DNA of 64,000 bases. Origin: Latrodectus hesperus. Lineage: Eukaryota > Arthropoda > Arachnida > Araneae > Theridiidae. Under the pieces are notes generated by a model. That model worked only from the letters and a program-made list of their open reading frames with translations, was not told where the DNA came from and searched no databases. Location: NCBI GenBank assembly GCA_037975125.1, contig CM075858.1, positions 68,968,542-69,032,541 on the forward strand, written 5' to 3'. Position 1 is the first letter of the stretch. The number at the start of each line of letters is the position of its first letter. Shown here piece by piece: positions 1 to 13,365 of the stretch. The position numbers were made by a program, and so were the translations under genes.

Positions 1-2341
<2,341 letters not shown>

Positions 2342-2570
2342 GCCAATCGAGATTATCTTAGACTGTACAACCCGATACGCTATCCGGATGGTCAAGAATC
2401 CACTTTGCTGGGATTGCGGTTCACTGTCCAGCCGAGACATTTCCAGCGAGGGGAGATGAGGCTGAAGTGCGTGGCCACACTCTTCAAGGTGACCAATATG
2501 AGGAGTGAAGATTTGGTCATCAGCAGCAGGCAGGAAAGTTCTGGCCTAGTGGTCGTCGTGAATAGGAATT
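2342..2570 (+). CDS. Beat (Beaten path)-like Ig protein, penultimate exon
   Basis: This exon encodes about 76 residues of a Beaten-path family cell-adhesion protein, an immunoglobulin-superfamily group that binds Side proteins and acts in axon guidance and synaptic matching at the cell surface. The visible signature is a run around STLLGLRFTVQPRHFQRGEM followed by RLKCVATLF, matching the second Ig-like domain of Beats: the F/L-rich strand, the 'HF..G.M.LKC.A' block and the Cys of the C-terminal beta sheet. The exon is bounded by an acceptor (AACAG before 2342) and a strong donor (GTGAGTATGC at 2571). Read from 2342 it is fully open and 229 bp long, leaving one base (T2570) to be completed by the next exon. 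A longer open frame that continues past 2570 is read-through into the intron. Which Beat paralogue it is cannot be decided from one exon. Family assignment is from memory of the family; splice sites and frame are seen directly. Confidence 0.82.
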
Positions 2571-3701
2571 GTGAGTATGCTATTTATGGCATTTTCTTAT
2601 ATTATGACTCTTTAAAAACATTAATTGTCTTTAAAATGAAAAAGCGAGGATATTATTTTTTTAAAAAATCATTGGGAAAGTGCAAATTTTATACACACTA
2701 CAACATTTATATTATATCTTATCGATAACGAATATAGCTTTTAATGACAATTTCTGTACTATGGTTTTGTCTTAATTCTACGCGCAAAAATTTTAGAGAT
2801 AATTAACAAAGAAAATGCCAAATGAAATCTGACTAATGCTACAAAGGTCATATTTGATGCCTTAAAAAACAACATAGTATTTGAAATTGTCCCTAAATTT
2901 GTTTCTACTTCTAGATTTCATTTTTGGTCTGAGAATGAAATTTATGTATAAAAATTTTTAAAGAAATGACTCACCCAAATTAGTTTGATGCATTATTAAT
3001 GTTATATAAAGTTTCCCACAAAAAGCGGGTAATTTTTAAAAGCAATTTAACAGCTGTAAATGTGACAGGATTCTTTAAGTAACTTTTATGTTGTCTCTGT
3101 AAATGGTCACATATCTAGCTCATGTTCATTTGTTTGCTGATATTATTAAAATGGAGGTGTCTCGATAGAATATTGTGTTTTGGTAGGAAGAAATTATTAA
3201 AAATAGAGTGACTGTTGTTCAAAGATTGTTCTCAATCTTAGTGGAATATGTTTTCAGTAAAAACCAGCTAATTTATTAAATATAATGTCCTAACACAACA
3301 TTCATCACATACTATAAGAAAAAACATTCGTTGGGCGAGAAGAGCCCTATTACTGATCGTAAAGCAAACAGACGACGATCATGAGCTAGATGGGTGACAA
3401 ACTGCAAAGAAATAGGATAAAAATCGTTTGCGAAACGTTGAGTGCTGCCAGTGTACACAATTGTATGTAAAAATTATATAAGTGTATAAATTGTAATTAA
3501 AATAGATTAAAATATGTAATTTGCAAATTTCTATTTTTATTTGGATAAAGAACCCAATATCTTCAATTTTGTGTTTTTCTATTAATATCAGTTGACAAAT
3601 TCATTACTTTTATTACATGAACTGATGTAATCAAACTGTCACTAAAGACTCCTAAAGTCATTTTCTTAGTAATTAATACTGCTACTCATTTCCTTCCACA
3701 G
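2571..3701 (+). other. Intron between the two Beat exons
   Basis: The intron is 1131 bp, starting GTGAGT (2571-2576) and ending TTCCTTCCACAG (to 3701), with a pyrimidine-rich 3' end. It interrupts the codon after position 1. A slightly GC-richer stretch at about 3310-3450 could be old transposon debris, but I could not classify it. Confidence 0.75.
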
Positions 3702-3781
3702 GTGCGATTGACTTCAGAGTAAATGAAACTTCGTTTTACTTGATCTTGCTTCTAACTGTCTTATTGGTATGCGTCCGGTAG
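3702..3781 (+). CDS. Beat-like Ig protein, terminal coding exon with hydrophobic tail
   Basis: The first two bases complete a Cys codon with T2570 of the previous exon. About 25 codons follow to a TAG at 3779-3781. The peptide begins CAIDFRVNET, carrying a potential N-glycosylation site (N-E-T), and ends in a hydrophobic stretch (FYLILLLTVLLVCV) followed by a single Arg and the stop. A hydrophobic segment at the extreme C-terminus with no cytoplasmic tail is typical of a GPI-anchor signal. A tail-less single-pass membrane segment is the alternative. Either fits a membrane-tethered adhesion protein. The exact phase match across the intron is the main evidence that this exon is real. Confidence 0.75.
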
Positions 3782-4140
3782 CAGGAAGATGAATCCGTTT
3801 TCCAAGAGAACTGACTTATTTCCTCACTGCTGTGCAGTGCCTCTGTGATTGGAATTGATTGGTTCCTTCCTACCCAATGATCAGTCGAACACCTCATTTA
3901 AAAACAGCAGTCCAATCAGCAAGTGACACGTCGTAGATCTTAACCTACAAAGTACTGTAGAAGAGATACATCAGTTTCTGCCTCACGGAATCTGATAAAT
4001 GTTGGCAAGGAATGGAAAAAAACACTCTTAGAGTGGAGTAAAAGAAGGTTGAATTGTACAAAATGAGAGAAACGAATAAACTATTCAGGGTAAAAGACGC
4101 CAAGGTTTATGTAATTGAAAAATAAATTTCTGCACATATT
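3782..4140 (+). other. Putative 3'UTR of the Beat-like gene
   Basis: Sequence after the stop codon stays less AT-biased than the intergenic background until about 4100, then reaches an AATAAA hexamer and a short A-run near 4145. This is consistent with a 3'UTR of about 360 bases. The end is inferred, with no transcript evidence. Confidence 0.4.
4121..4126 (+). promoter_or_regulatory. Candidate polyadenylation signal AATAAA
   Basis: Canonical AATAAA hexamer 340 bases after the Beat stop codon, followed by T/G-rich sequence. AATAAA is frequent by chance in AT-rich DNA, so its position after a real terminal exon is the only support. Confidence 0.35.
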
Positions 4141-4693
4141 TGTAAAAAAAAAAGTATTATATGCATGGAATTCAATATAATTTAATTGTTTATGTAAATT
4201 GTTCAAACTAATTAATCATAAATATACGTATTTGTTTTATTGTCTCCCATATTATAAATTCAAAATTTTTACACTTGTTGGTTAATCCTGCTTATAAGCA
4301 ATTAACTGTGACTCAGATATTCGATAAGGTGGCTTTACCATCAATTAACTAATTGCATCATTTTGCTATTATATACATAAGTCTATTTTTCACTTTACAT
4401 TACTGTCACATACACATAGTATTCTGAATGAAAAATATGAAAATTTTGAACTTTTATATCTTTTTAAACATATCGCATTTGATGAAAAATGGCTTAAAAT
4501 AATTTAGAATTGCATTTTAAATACAAAATTTCCGTAAACATAAATTTCAAAGTTTATGCAAAAGTCACTATGGGATAAATTACGATTTTCTTTATAGTTA
4601 CCTAGTTTAGTCTAATCCCATATGAAACAAGATATTAGTAAAGTAATGACTTAAAACAAAAATTATGAATAATAAATGCGAAAAGAAGCTTAA

Positions 4694-4935
4694 AGTTTAA
4701 AAAATCATTAATAATTACTTATTATAATTATATAAATACGAAAAAATATCATTATACCTCTCTCTGTTTTATCCAGAATATTAAAATATGTTTAAAAACT
4801 GAGCATAAAGTTTAAAAAGGAGGACACAGTTTAAAAAAGCATTAATAATTACTCATTAAAATTATATAAATACGAAAAAATATCATTATACCTCTCACTG
4901 TTTTATCCAGAATATTAAAATATGTTTAAAAACTG
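4694..4935. repeat. Direct tandem duplication, two 108-bp copies
   Basis: Copies at 4694-4801 and 4828-4935 align without gaps and differ at only about four positions. They are 134 bp apart start to start. A third, partial copy of the end of the unit (CTGTTTTATCC) begins at 4933. The high identity suggests a recent local duplication. Confidence 0.9.
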
Positions 4936-5324
4936 TTTTATCCAAAATTAAATTAAAAAAAGCATATTATTTACTGCTTCAAATTTTTAATTTTCCTTAT
5001 GCAAATGAAATTGATTTTCAAAGTTCAAATAGCAATTTATGTGACTCATATATACTAAGTCGTAATACAAGTCCCCTTGCTGCGTAGTCTACTTATAAAA
5101 GAATCTATTTTTGTAAACCTGATATGATTCATGATACTTACAACAATTTTTAAATATTTCATACTCATATTGCAAATTTCAGTGTTGGCTGTTTTTATAA
5201 TTTCAGTGATAGTTAGAAACGATATGTTATACTAAACATTTAAGTCTTAAGCGCTTATATGCGTGTGTATTTCTTTTTTATTGCTTTATAATTACTTATA
5301 AAGAAACTGAATATTGAATTAAAC

Positions 5325-5580
5325 TGAGTGACACGATAGCTACATATTGGCCAAGGCCTACAGTGCACATTTCTGTTTGCATGAACAAGGACACTCGAAT
5401 GCGAAGCACATGTCTTGGTTAGATGGCCAACCAGAAGCAGAACCCCAGTGTAGAGTTCCCACACATGCTTGGTTTATAGATCTATCGATATACAGAAGGG
5501 CTGAATGGTTAATTTGACGTTGCCCAGCTCGAGAATCGAACCACGAACATGTGAATTGGGTGCACCACTAGGATAGAAAC
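5325..5580 (-). mobile_element. tRNA-derived SINE-like fragment
   Basis: On the minus strand, a tRNA-like head has an A-box-like stretch (CCTAGTGGTGCACC, near 5560-5575) and a B-box-like stretch (GGTTCGATTCTC, near 5530-5545). A GC-richer body follows and runs down to about 5325. Its base composition differs clearly from the AT-rich flanks. I see no clean target-site duplication, so the ends are approximate. Confidence 0.5.
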
Positions 5581-5907
5581 TAAACTTCCAAAAGTAAATT
5601 GCATATATTATCATGAAATGTTTTAGTTTTTATCTGAAGAAGTTGCAGATAAAAATCTGGAGGTTTAGAGCATACCTTATTTTCAAATACAAGCGTGAGT
5701 AATGAAAGGACTATGGTATCGGCTCACAATGAAGAGAAATAAGTAAAAATAATTAACTTAAATGGAAATTAATTTTTAAAATTTTCACCAGAAAATAACT
5801 AAAACATTGATTATTAAAATTAAATGCTAGTCTTGGAAAATATAAAACAATTAGCAAAAAATCTTTAAAAATATTAAGCGTCAGAATCTTTATAATCTTA
5901 ATCTTTG

Positions 5908-7438
5908 AACAGTGCTGGACAATTGCTAAGGACGGATAACACTATCATCCATAGCAACCACAAAATGAAAGGAAGCAAAATGTGGAAAATTATAATAAGT
6001 GCGGGTATAGTAAGAAGAAGTATGCGTATGCCAATTTTTTTTCCACGTCTGTTCATCACATGATAACGTGCATAAGAGCTTTAAAAGTTTTGACGCGTGT
6101 GGACAGTTGTTGTTTCAAGTCAAAGTTTTACAGGAAAGATTTAATAGATGAACTTGAAATTTTTGGCATGTCTTCCCGACATCACTTATATGATTTTATG
6201 CGTGGCCGAATTATTTGAAAGATCGAAGAAGGGCGAAAAATAACAGATGTTGCCAGGGAGTTCGACATCGCTCAAAGCGTTTTTTCGCGGTTGTGGAAGT
6301 CATTTAAAACTACTGGAATGTGTAGTAGGCGGCACGGGGAAGGTCATGTTAGAAGTACGACGCCTACAGAACACAGATATATCGTCCTATCAACAAAAAG
6401 GAACAAGCGCACCACAGCTCGTCAGGTGGCGAATCAGTTTCTTGCTGCCTCAGGAAAGTAGATCTCCAGAAAAATTGATGCCAGACGTTTGAAGGGAGGA
6501 GGACTATACGTCCGCAGGCCTGTTGTGTGTGTCCCATTCACCAGACAGCACCGTACTGCCCGTTTGCAATGGTGTTGTGAGCATCGCAATTGGACTGAAC
6601 AGGACTGGGCATGCGTACTATTCTCAGATGAGAGTAGGTTCAGTCTGTCATCAGATTGTAGACGCCAACTGATCTGGCGCGAGAGTGGTACTGCTTATCG
6701 TCCAGAAAATATCCAGGAAAGAGACCGATATCCGACATGCAGTTCATGGTGTGGGCCGGCATCATGATCAGTGGCCGCACGCCCCTACTTGTGGTTGCGA
6801 ATGGGACTATGATGGGCCAACGATATATTAAAGAAGTTCTACTCCCTCATGTTTGTCTTTTCCATCGTGCTGTCGGTGATAAATTTGTTTTTATGGACGA
6901 CAACGCAACATGTCATCGAACACTTGCTGTTCAGATTTGTCTAGACAACGAGGGTATTCAACGCTTCGTATAGTCATCACGTTCTCCAGATCTAAACCCC
7001 ATTTAAAATGTGTGGGATGCTTTGGGGAGGCAAGTTGCTGGTCGAAACTATCCTCAGACAAACTCTCATCCGTGCACTCCCAGAGTAATGGGATAAACTG
7101 CCTCAACAGCTGCTGGATAATGTTGTGCAAAGCATGATACGACGTGTGGAATGTTGCATCACACTCCACGGTGGACATATCCCGTACTGATACCTTTCTT
7201 CAAGGTGCCTGCTGACTTTTAGATTCATTGTACCATTTTTCCGTATACAGCATCAAATGAAAATTTTTTTCTTTCAGATGTTTCACAGCTTTTGTACTTT
7301 CCAGAACAATAAATATTCTTTATTCTAATGTCTGAACAGTGTGGCAACTATATTTTATCCTACTAGGCCTCATATCTTGCTTAATGTTATGCTAGGTTGC
7401 AATTTGTGATCCGTCCTTAGCAATTGTCCAGCATTGTT
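5908..7438 (+). mobile_element. Full-length Tc1-like DNA transposon, inactivated
   Basis: About 1.53 kb bounded by near-perfect 30-bp terminal inverted repeats at 5908-5937 and 7409-7438, with one mismatch. The core is CAGTGCTGGACAATTGC, close to the CAGTGCTGG ends of Tc1 elements. The right flank is TA (7439-7440) and the left flank is TG, consistent with a TA target duplication in which one copy has mutated. The interior carries a decayed DD34E transposase gene in the + orientation. Both ends survive although the gene is dead, so this copy could in principle still be a substrate for a related transposase. Confidence 0.9.
6168..7190 (+). pseudogene. Tc1-like (DD34E) transposase pseudogene
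   Basis: Conceptual translation starts at ATG 6168 (MSSRHH...) and ends in GGHIPY plus TGA at 7188-7190, giving about 340 codons, the usual full length. It shows an N-terminal helix-turn-helix region (KITDVAREFDIAQSVFSRLW), then LQWCCEHRNWT, then LFSDESRFSLSS with the first catalytic Asp at codon 6627-6629. FMDDNATCHRTLAVQ follows with the second catalytic Asp at 6899-6901. The third acidic residue should fall 34 residues later within SPDLNPIE.VWD, and that codon (7004-7006) is TAA. Other breaks: TGA 6216-6218, TAG 6459-6461, TAG 6971-6973, TAA 7086-7088, and frameshifts near 6731-6737 and between about 7030 and 7060. This is a non-autonomous fossil. Stretches reported as short open frames here are pieces of this one gene. 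Confidence 0.93.
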
Positions 7439-10400
7439 TAATAAATTAAACATTAGGAAACCCAATTATTGAAAAATATATTATATATCTATATAAATAT
7501 TACAATTCTAATTCATAAAATTACTAAGCCCTATGAAACGAATCTTGGAAAATATTAAATAATAAAGAATATTCTTAAAAATTATTCATTAAAATATTAA
7601 GTATTAAAATAAATTTTGATTTCTAACCAATGACACATAAGATGGAATCACACAGAAACAAAAAAAATAAATAAAAAAGATTTTAAACTTTTATTTAAAT
7701 ACTAGGCCCTTCTATTTAAAAAAAAAACAAATTTACTCAATATTTAGAATACTAGAGTACTCGATCAAATTATTAATGAAAATCAAAAGAGGTAAATGAC
7801 ACATTTAATATTTAACGATAAACAACAATTGTTGAAAATTGCTACTCCAGTAATTTTATGTAATATCTATTAAGTTTCATTCTCTTGGAGAATCCCCAAT
7901 AAAAACTCTATTTTTTTCTACTCACTTGTCAGTTCGAATTAATGAGTTTCACATTAATATTCATTCCTTTTTTCTTTATAAAATGTTTAATGAATGCCAT
8001 TAACAATTTTCTTAACACAAATACTCTGAAAATAGATTTTTTTTATTAACATCAAAGCTACTTTATTGATTCTCATTTCAAAAACTGCGTCTTTGACACA
8101 TAAATTAACGTTTGATTTTTGACGTATATATTTTGTTTTATGAATAAGAAAATAAGATATTTTGTTCAGAAACCCAAATAAAGGCATACTTTTTTCCTTA
8201 GATGAAAATGTAGTTGCATTTATGATGTGCACATTAATAAAATTGTGAAGTAATTGCAGAAATGACTTAAGAAATTACTACAAATTTTGCAGATTTTCAA
8301 TATTTGCATTTATAATAAGTAATTTTTTTCCAGAGCTTTCATAAATTAAGCGTTCAGAACACTTTACAGATATTAGTGTCAAGTTGTTTACCAATCTATA
8401 ATAAATCTACTAATTTTTAACAATAAAATAAAAAAGCAATGGTAAATAATGTAAAAGTAAAACGGCAATATTAATTTGTTAAAAGGTAATCCCATGTCAT
8501 TAAATTTAAAACATGAAAAACTATCCATTCACATAAATATATTTTAATATACTTTTAACTGGTGAATTATCAATCTACCTACTATTTCATCCCAGATTTT
8601 TAAAGAAGTGATAAACTTATTTTTTGTGAACTTATTAAGCAGAACCTAGGAATAATGATCGGTTATAATTAATATTCATAAAACATAAATAAATAAATTA
8701 TATTTATAAGCGGTTCATATCTATTATTTTATTCTCTGTATAACAAACGGAAACAAAATGCAAAATCTATCTAAGAAATGTATTTTTTATCATATTCTCT
8801 CTCCCTCTCTCTGTCTTTTTATTTAGCAAATAAAAATTTATAAATACATATAAACAGAAAAAAATAACAATTCAACTATACTAAATAACAATGCATGATT
8901 CCAAATAGTGAATTATTCTTACACCATTAAGGAAACGAATTTATAAAAACGGCAAGGAATGTAATTTACGAATAAAAATAAATTTAAAGAAAATATTTCG
9001 TAACTTTAAATTTAGTTTAATAATTTTGCAGTATGTAAGATAATATTTTTATTTCTTCTTAATAGTCTCTAATTGTCAAGAGAAAATAACTTAGTAATGA
9101 AAACTTTTCACAGTTTATCTAAATTAAGGAATTAAAGAATTAATTAAGAGAAATAATGCAAAAGATTCTAATAATATATGCCGTTTACATTAGTGTATAT
9201 TAGAATGTTACCTTGATATTAATATTAATATATTAATTTGTTATAAATGTAGATGATAACAAGAGATGAAGCATACTTACTAAGTTTCACGAATTATGAT
9301 GTGAAGTGTTATGATATATGGAAGTCTATTTGAGAGTTTATTATTCTATAGGTAAAGAAGCAAAATTTGATGTATTCATCTGTTGTGAAAGGAAAAAAAT
9401 ATTTTTGAATTGCAATGTGCGGTTTTTAAAGGTAAGAACATACTTAGACAACTATTATGCTTCCAAAACAGTCGATATAACATTAATAGTGATTTTAGTT
9501 CCAATATAAATCATGAATAAAAAAATAAACAAAAATTATTTTAATAGTAAAATGAGTTAAATTATATAGAATATTTTGCAATACTATTTGCTCCTTTCAC
9601 ATTAATTTAAACAAATTAATATTTTTCTTTAGTATATAAGAAATGATTTTAAAGGAATATTTTCTATTGATGTAAAAATTAATATATTTCTTATAATAGT
9701 TTAGAGCTAACGTCATGCTATTTTATGATATTAATGTGAATAAATGAATGTCTTTTGTTAAGATATCAATTAATTTAAAATTATTATTTATCATAAATGT
9801 TAAGAAACTGATATGTTTATCTAACATAAAGTCAAAGATTAATAAGTTGACATTAATGTAAAGAAATTAATGTTTTCATTTGACATAAATATAAAGACAT
9901 TAATAAATTCTTATAAATTAATGGAATAGCATTCACAAGAAAAATTTGATACAATTGTGGGTATAATGTGCAAATTTATAAAAAAATACTAAATTAATAC
10001 ATATATTTTTTTAAATAATTATAAATGGAGCAATTTCATGTATGAAGAAAGAGGAAAATGTGAAGAATACAAAAAGTTTATCATGAATTGAGGATTAATA
10101 CATTTTTTAGGAAACATTTTTCTGCAGTGCTACTTATAAACTCTAAATAGAAAGATTTTGCAATCTATTTTTTTGCAATCAATACTTTTAACCACTAAAC
10201 ACAGTAAGAAAAAAATAATGCTTAATAGATAATGAAGGTAATGATATTTAAATAAGAATACAATATAATAGTCTTTAACACAAAACTCTATGGAAGTAAG
10301 TTTTGAGCCTATATATGAAATGCTTATTAGTTACCAACTTTATAAAGAAATAATTACTGCCTCCCTACAGCCCCAAGCGTTCTTTTTAATTTCATCTATT

Positions 10401-13325
10401 TATATAATCAAAATATGTCTACATTTTTAATTTAAATAACTAATACATGGAATTAAAACTACTTACAGATTTTATACATTGAATTAAATTCGCTAACTTT
10501 TTTATCGTGAAGAAAGGAAAATTATTTCACATAAAAATATTTTTTTTAAAATAACAATAAATTTCAAAAGGTTTTCTTAATTAATTTCGTATTATTTTTT
10601 AATTGTTAATAATTTCAAATTATTGTATGAAGTGTTTTTAACAGGAAACTATAATTCATTTTTAAATTATTGTAAAATAATAAAATAAAATAAAATTAGA
10701 AATTACATATGCTAATTATTTTGTAAATCTATTACTACATAATACACATTCAAGTCCTTAACTACTAAAATAATTTAAAATTTAACAAAAAAATACTATC
10801 ATAGATTAAAACTTAAATGAATATTTGAATGGATATTAACTGTATACTTAAACTTTTATTCTCATTTTATTTAAGCGATGAAATGAAGAAAATATTTAGT
10901 GTACTTTGTTCCATGAAAATTAATTCGTATTTTCTTCTGACATTCAATACTTAAATATTTCTACAATCTATTTGACTAAGGAATTAAATATAAATTATCT
11001 AAGTTCCAAATCGTAATACAAACTTTAATTTCGTAGCTTGATAAATAATCAAAGCAAATATTTGATATTCTTAAGAATTACTTCTTAAAGCAGTTACACC
11101 CTAATTACTTAAAATATTATAAATGCTGAGATAATATTTAAAGTACATTGTCTAATACTGTTTAAATACTTTTAATCGATTATAAATTTTACGAAACCGA
11201 TTAAATAATTACGGAAATTATAAATTTAATACGGGAAATATTTATTCAACTGAAGGAATGAGAAAAAGTTCCTTTTAAAATCATATTTATGAGAAAACAC
11301 TCTTCAAAATTCACTTAAAAATAATATGAATTAAAAATTTATTAATTATAATTAAATTAATAAAACTCGATTTATAAAATTTATTCTGATATATTTATAT
11401 AATTTTATAAATTATATTTTTAAGTAAAATTTATAAAGAAATTCAACTAAAAAGATGGATTATTTTAATTATTCAAGATATTTTCAATATAATGTTAAAC
11501 CACTTATCTATTTCTGGTAGTCTGTTCAAATTTTTAATTACATTTTTATTTTAACATAGAAAAATATAAGCAAATAAAGTTATCTAAAATCAGTAGATGT
11601 TTAAATTTTTTTTTAAATTATTTATTCTTTTTTTAATTTTTATACTTGAAAAAGAGAGCATTTTGAACTTTTTTCTAAAATATACTTGCTAAAATAAAAA
11701 ATAAAAATATATATTTTGAAATTACTTGGATCATAAAATTGGTAATTTAGAGACGTAAGAAAATGGAAGTTAGACTATTACAAAACAAAACATTTATTAC
11801 GACATTACACATGATTAAAACAGTTACAAAGAAAATGCTTAATGATAATATACAAGGTTATACATTACCAGAATGGTGCAAATAATAAACAAAGCTATTT
11901 ATGAGACGATTTGATCGCCTTCCATTCTTCACGTCTCTCTTCTATTCTATTTTTAGTCTATTTTTTATTGGATATTGAATATTTTGTAAGTTCACTCTAT
12001 TGGACAGTAACGCCATCTCTCGTCAGTAGAGTTAATATAGATCTGTTACAATTTCAAAAAGAAAAAAAATTACAATTATTGTCATTTATAAAAACACATT
12101 AGGAAATGTAGGAAAAGAGAAATCTTATGACTTAAATATCTTATTCCTATTCTTGAATGACAAAAGTAATAAAGGGAAAAAGAATCACACATTTCCATTC
12201 TTAAAGCGAGAAGAATTCCATAACAGACAATTATACCTTTTAAATTGTATACATCACACCGTAAGCAAGCCTAGAGGCAGATCAAATAAGCATTAATTAA
12301 AGTTATAACTAATTATAAACTCGTGCCAATCAAAGATTTGAAATAAAACATTTTCATTGTAAATTAGCAACAGACTAAAATTCTTACATACCATTCTGCT
12401 CAGTCGTTTCTCAATTCACCAAAAACCATTGCTAGAAATAAACATAATAATGATTTCATTTTTATAGATTAATTTAAAATCATTTATAGTTAAACAGGAT
12501 AATTCAATATTTATTGAGATTACTTAATGCAACAAAGTTCTAATAACAACAAGCAAAAAAAATTTGTATATGTTAAAAGTTGTTATTTGATATTAAATAT
12601 TTATACGGATAGATTGATTTGGGAAAATTATGTAATCTGATAATATTTATATTTTGAATTTTAATATTTTTACGAACTGGAAATGTAATTATTAAGTTAA
12701 TGTAATAGAAACAGAAGCAGAATTTAAATTACTTTAGTAGTAAAAAACGTAAAAAAAGATAAAAGAAAACTTGAAAAAATTCAAAAATCACTTTTGGCTG
12801 AAATTTAAATTTAAACAAAAAAACGTGAAGTTCTACAGCATAACATATAAAACTATATACAGTATAAAATTATTAATTTAATAACATTCGAATAAAAAGA
12901 TGTTGTATTGGTTTTAGTAAAATTTTACGTATAAACTAAGAAAACACGAATTGGGGGATATGTATGTAGTGCATGAAAACTCTCTTTAATTAAGTAATTT
13001 TTAACTATTAAATTCAAGACTTTTTACAACAACAAGATCAACGTTCCAGAGTATTCTCGACAATTGAGGTACAGTTAAACGTGAAAATGCATTTACTAAA
13101 GAGGTAAAATTTTTTTAAAAAATCAGAAAGTTAATAAATATCATTCCTTTAAAAACAATCACTTTGCCAGAATGTAGAAAAGTAGGGACATTCAATGCCT
13201 AAATATTTTTCACGCTTTTGTGCCTTAATATTATTTTTGAACTATTTTTCGATAAAGGTTAAAATTATTTCTGAAAATATCAATTTACATCTTTGACATT
13301 TTGTTACTATATTAGAATAACAATC
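7439..13325. other. AT-rich intergenic DNA, no gene seen
   Basis: Dominated by A/T runs, ATTAA-type motifs and short low-complexity frames. The open frames at 7987-8232 (-), 9318-9509 (+) and 11911-12102 (+) lack any family motif, splice context or coding-like composition. A small CT-rich patch (CTCTCTCCCTCTCTCT) lies near 8797-8813. Nothing else can be supported. Confidence 0.6.
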
Positions 13326-13365
13326 GCAGCTTTATATGTATATTAAAATATACATATAAAGCTGC
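13326..13365. repeat. Perfect 19-bp palindrome with 2-nt spacer
   Basis: Arms 13326-13344 (GCAGCTTTATATGTATATT) and 13347-13365 are exact reverse complements separated by AA. It would form a cruciform or hairpin. It could be a solo remnant of a palindromic MITE or an isolated inverted repeat; there is no terminator context. Confidence 0.85.

Noticed and set aside
2405..2728. 107-codon frame starting inside the Beat exon
   Set aside because: It starts at an internal codon and continues through the splice donor into the intron; the real coding part is the spliced exon.
3160..3450. Transposase fragment in the Beat intron
   Set aside because: Short frames hint at a decayed DNA transposon, but no helix-turn-helix or catalytic motif could be identified with confidence.
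6891..7178. 95-codon minus-strand frame
   Set aside because: It is antisense to the Tc1-like transposase pseudogene and has no similarity of its own.
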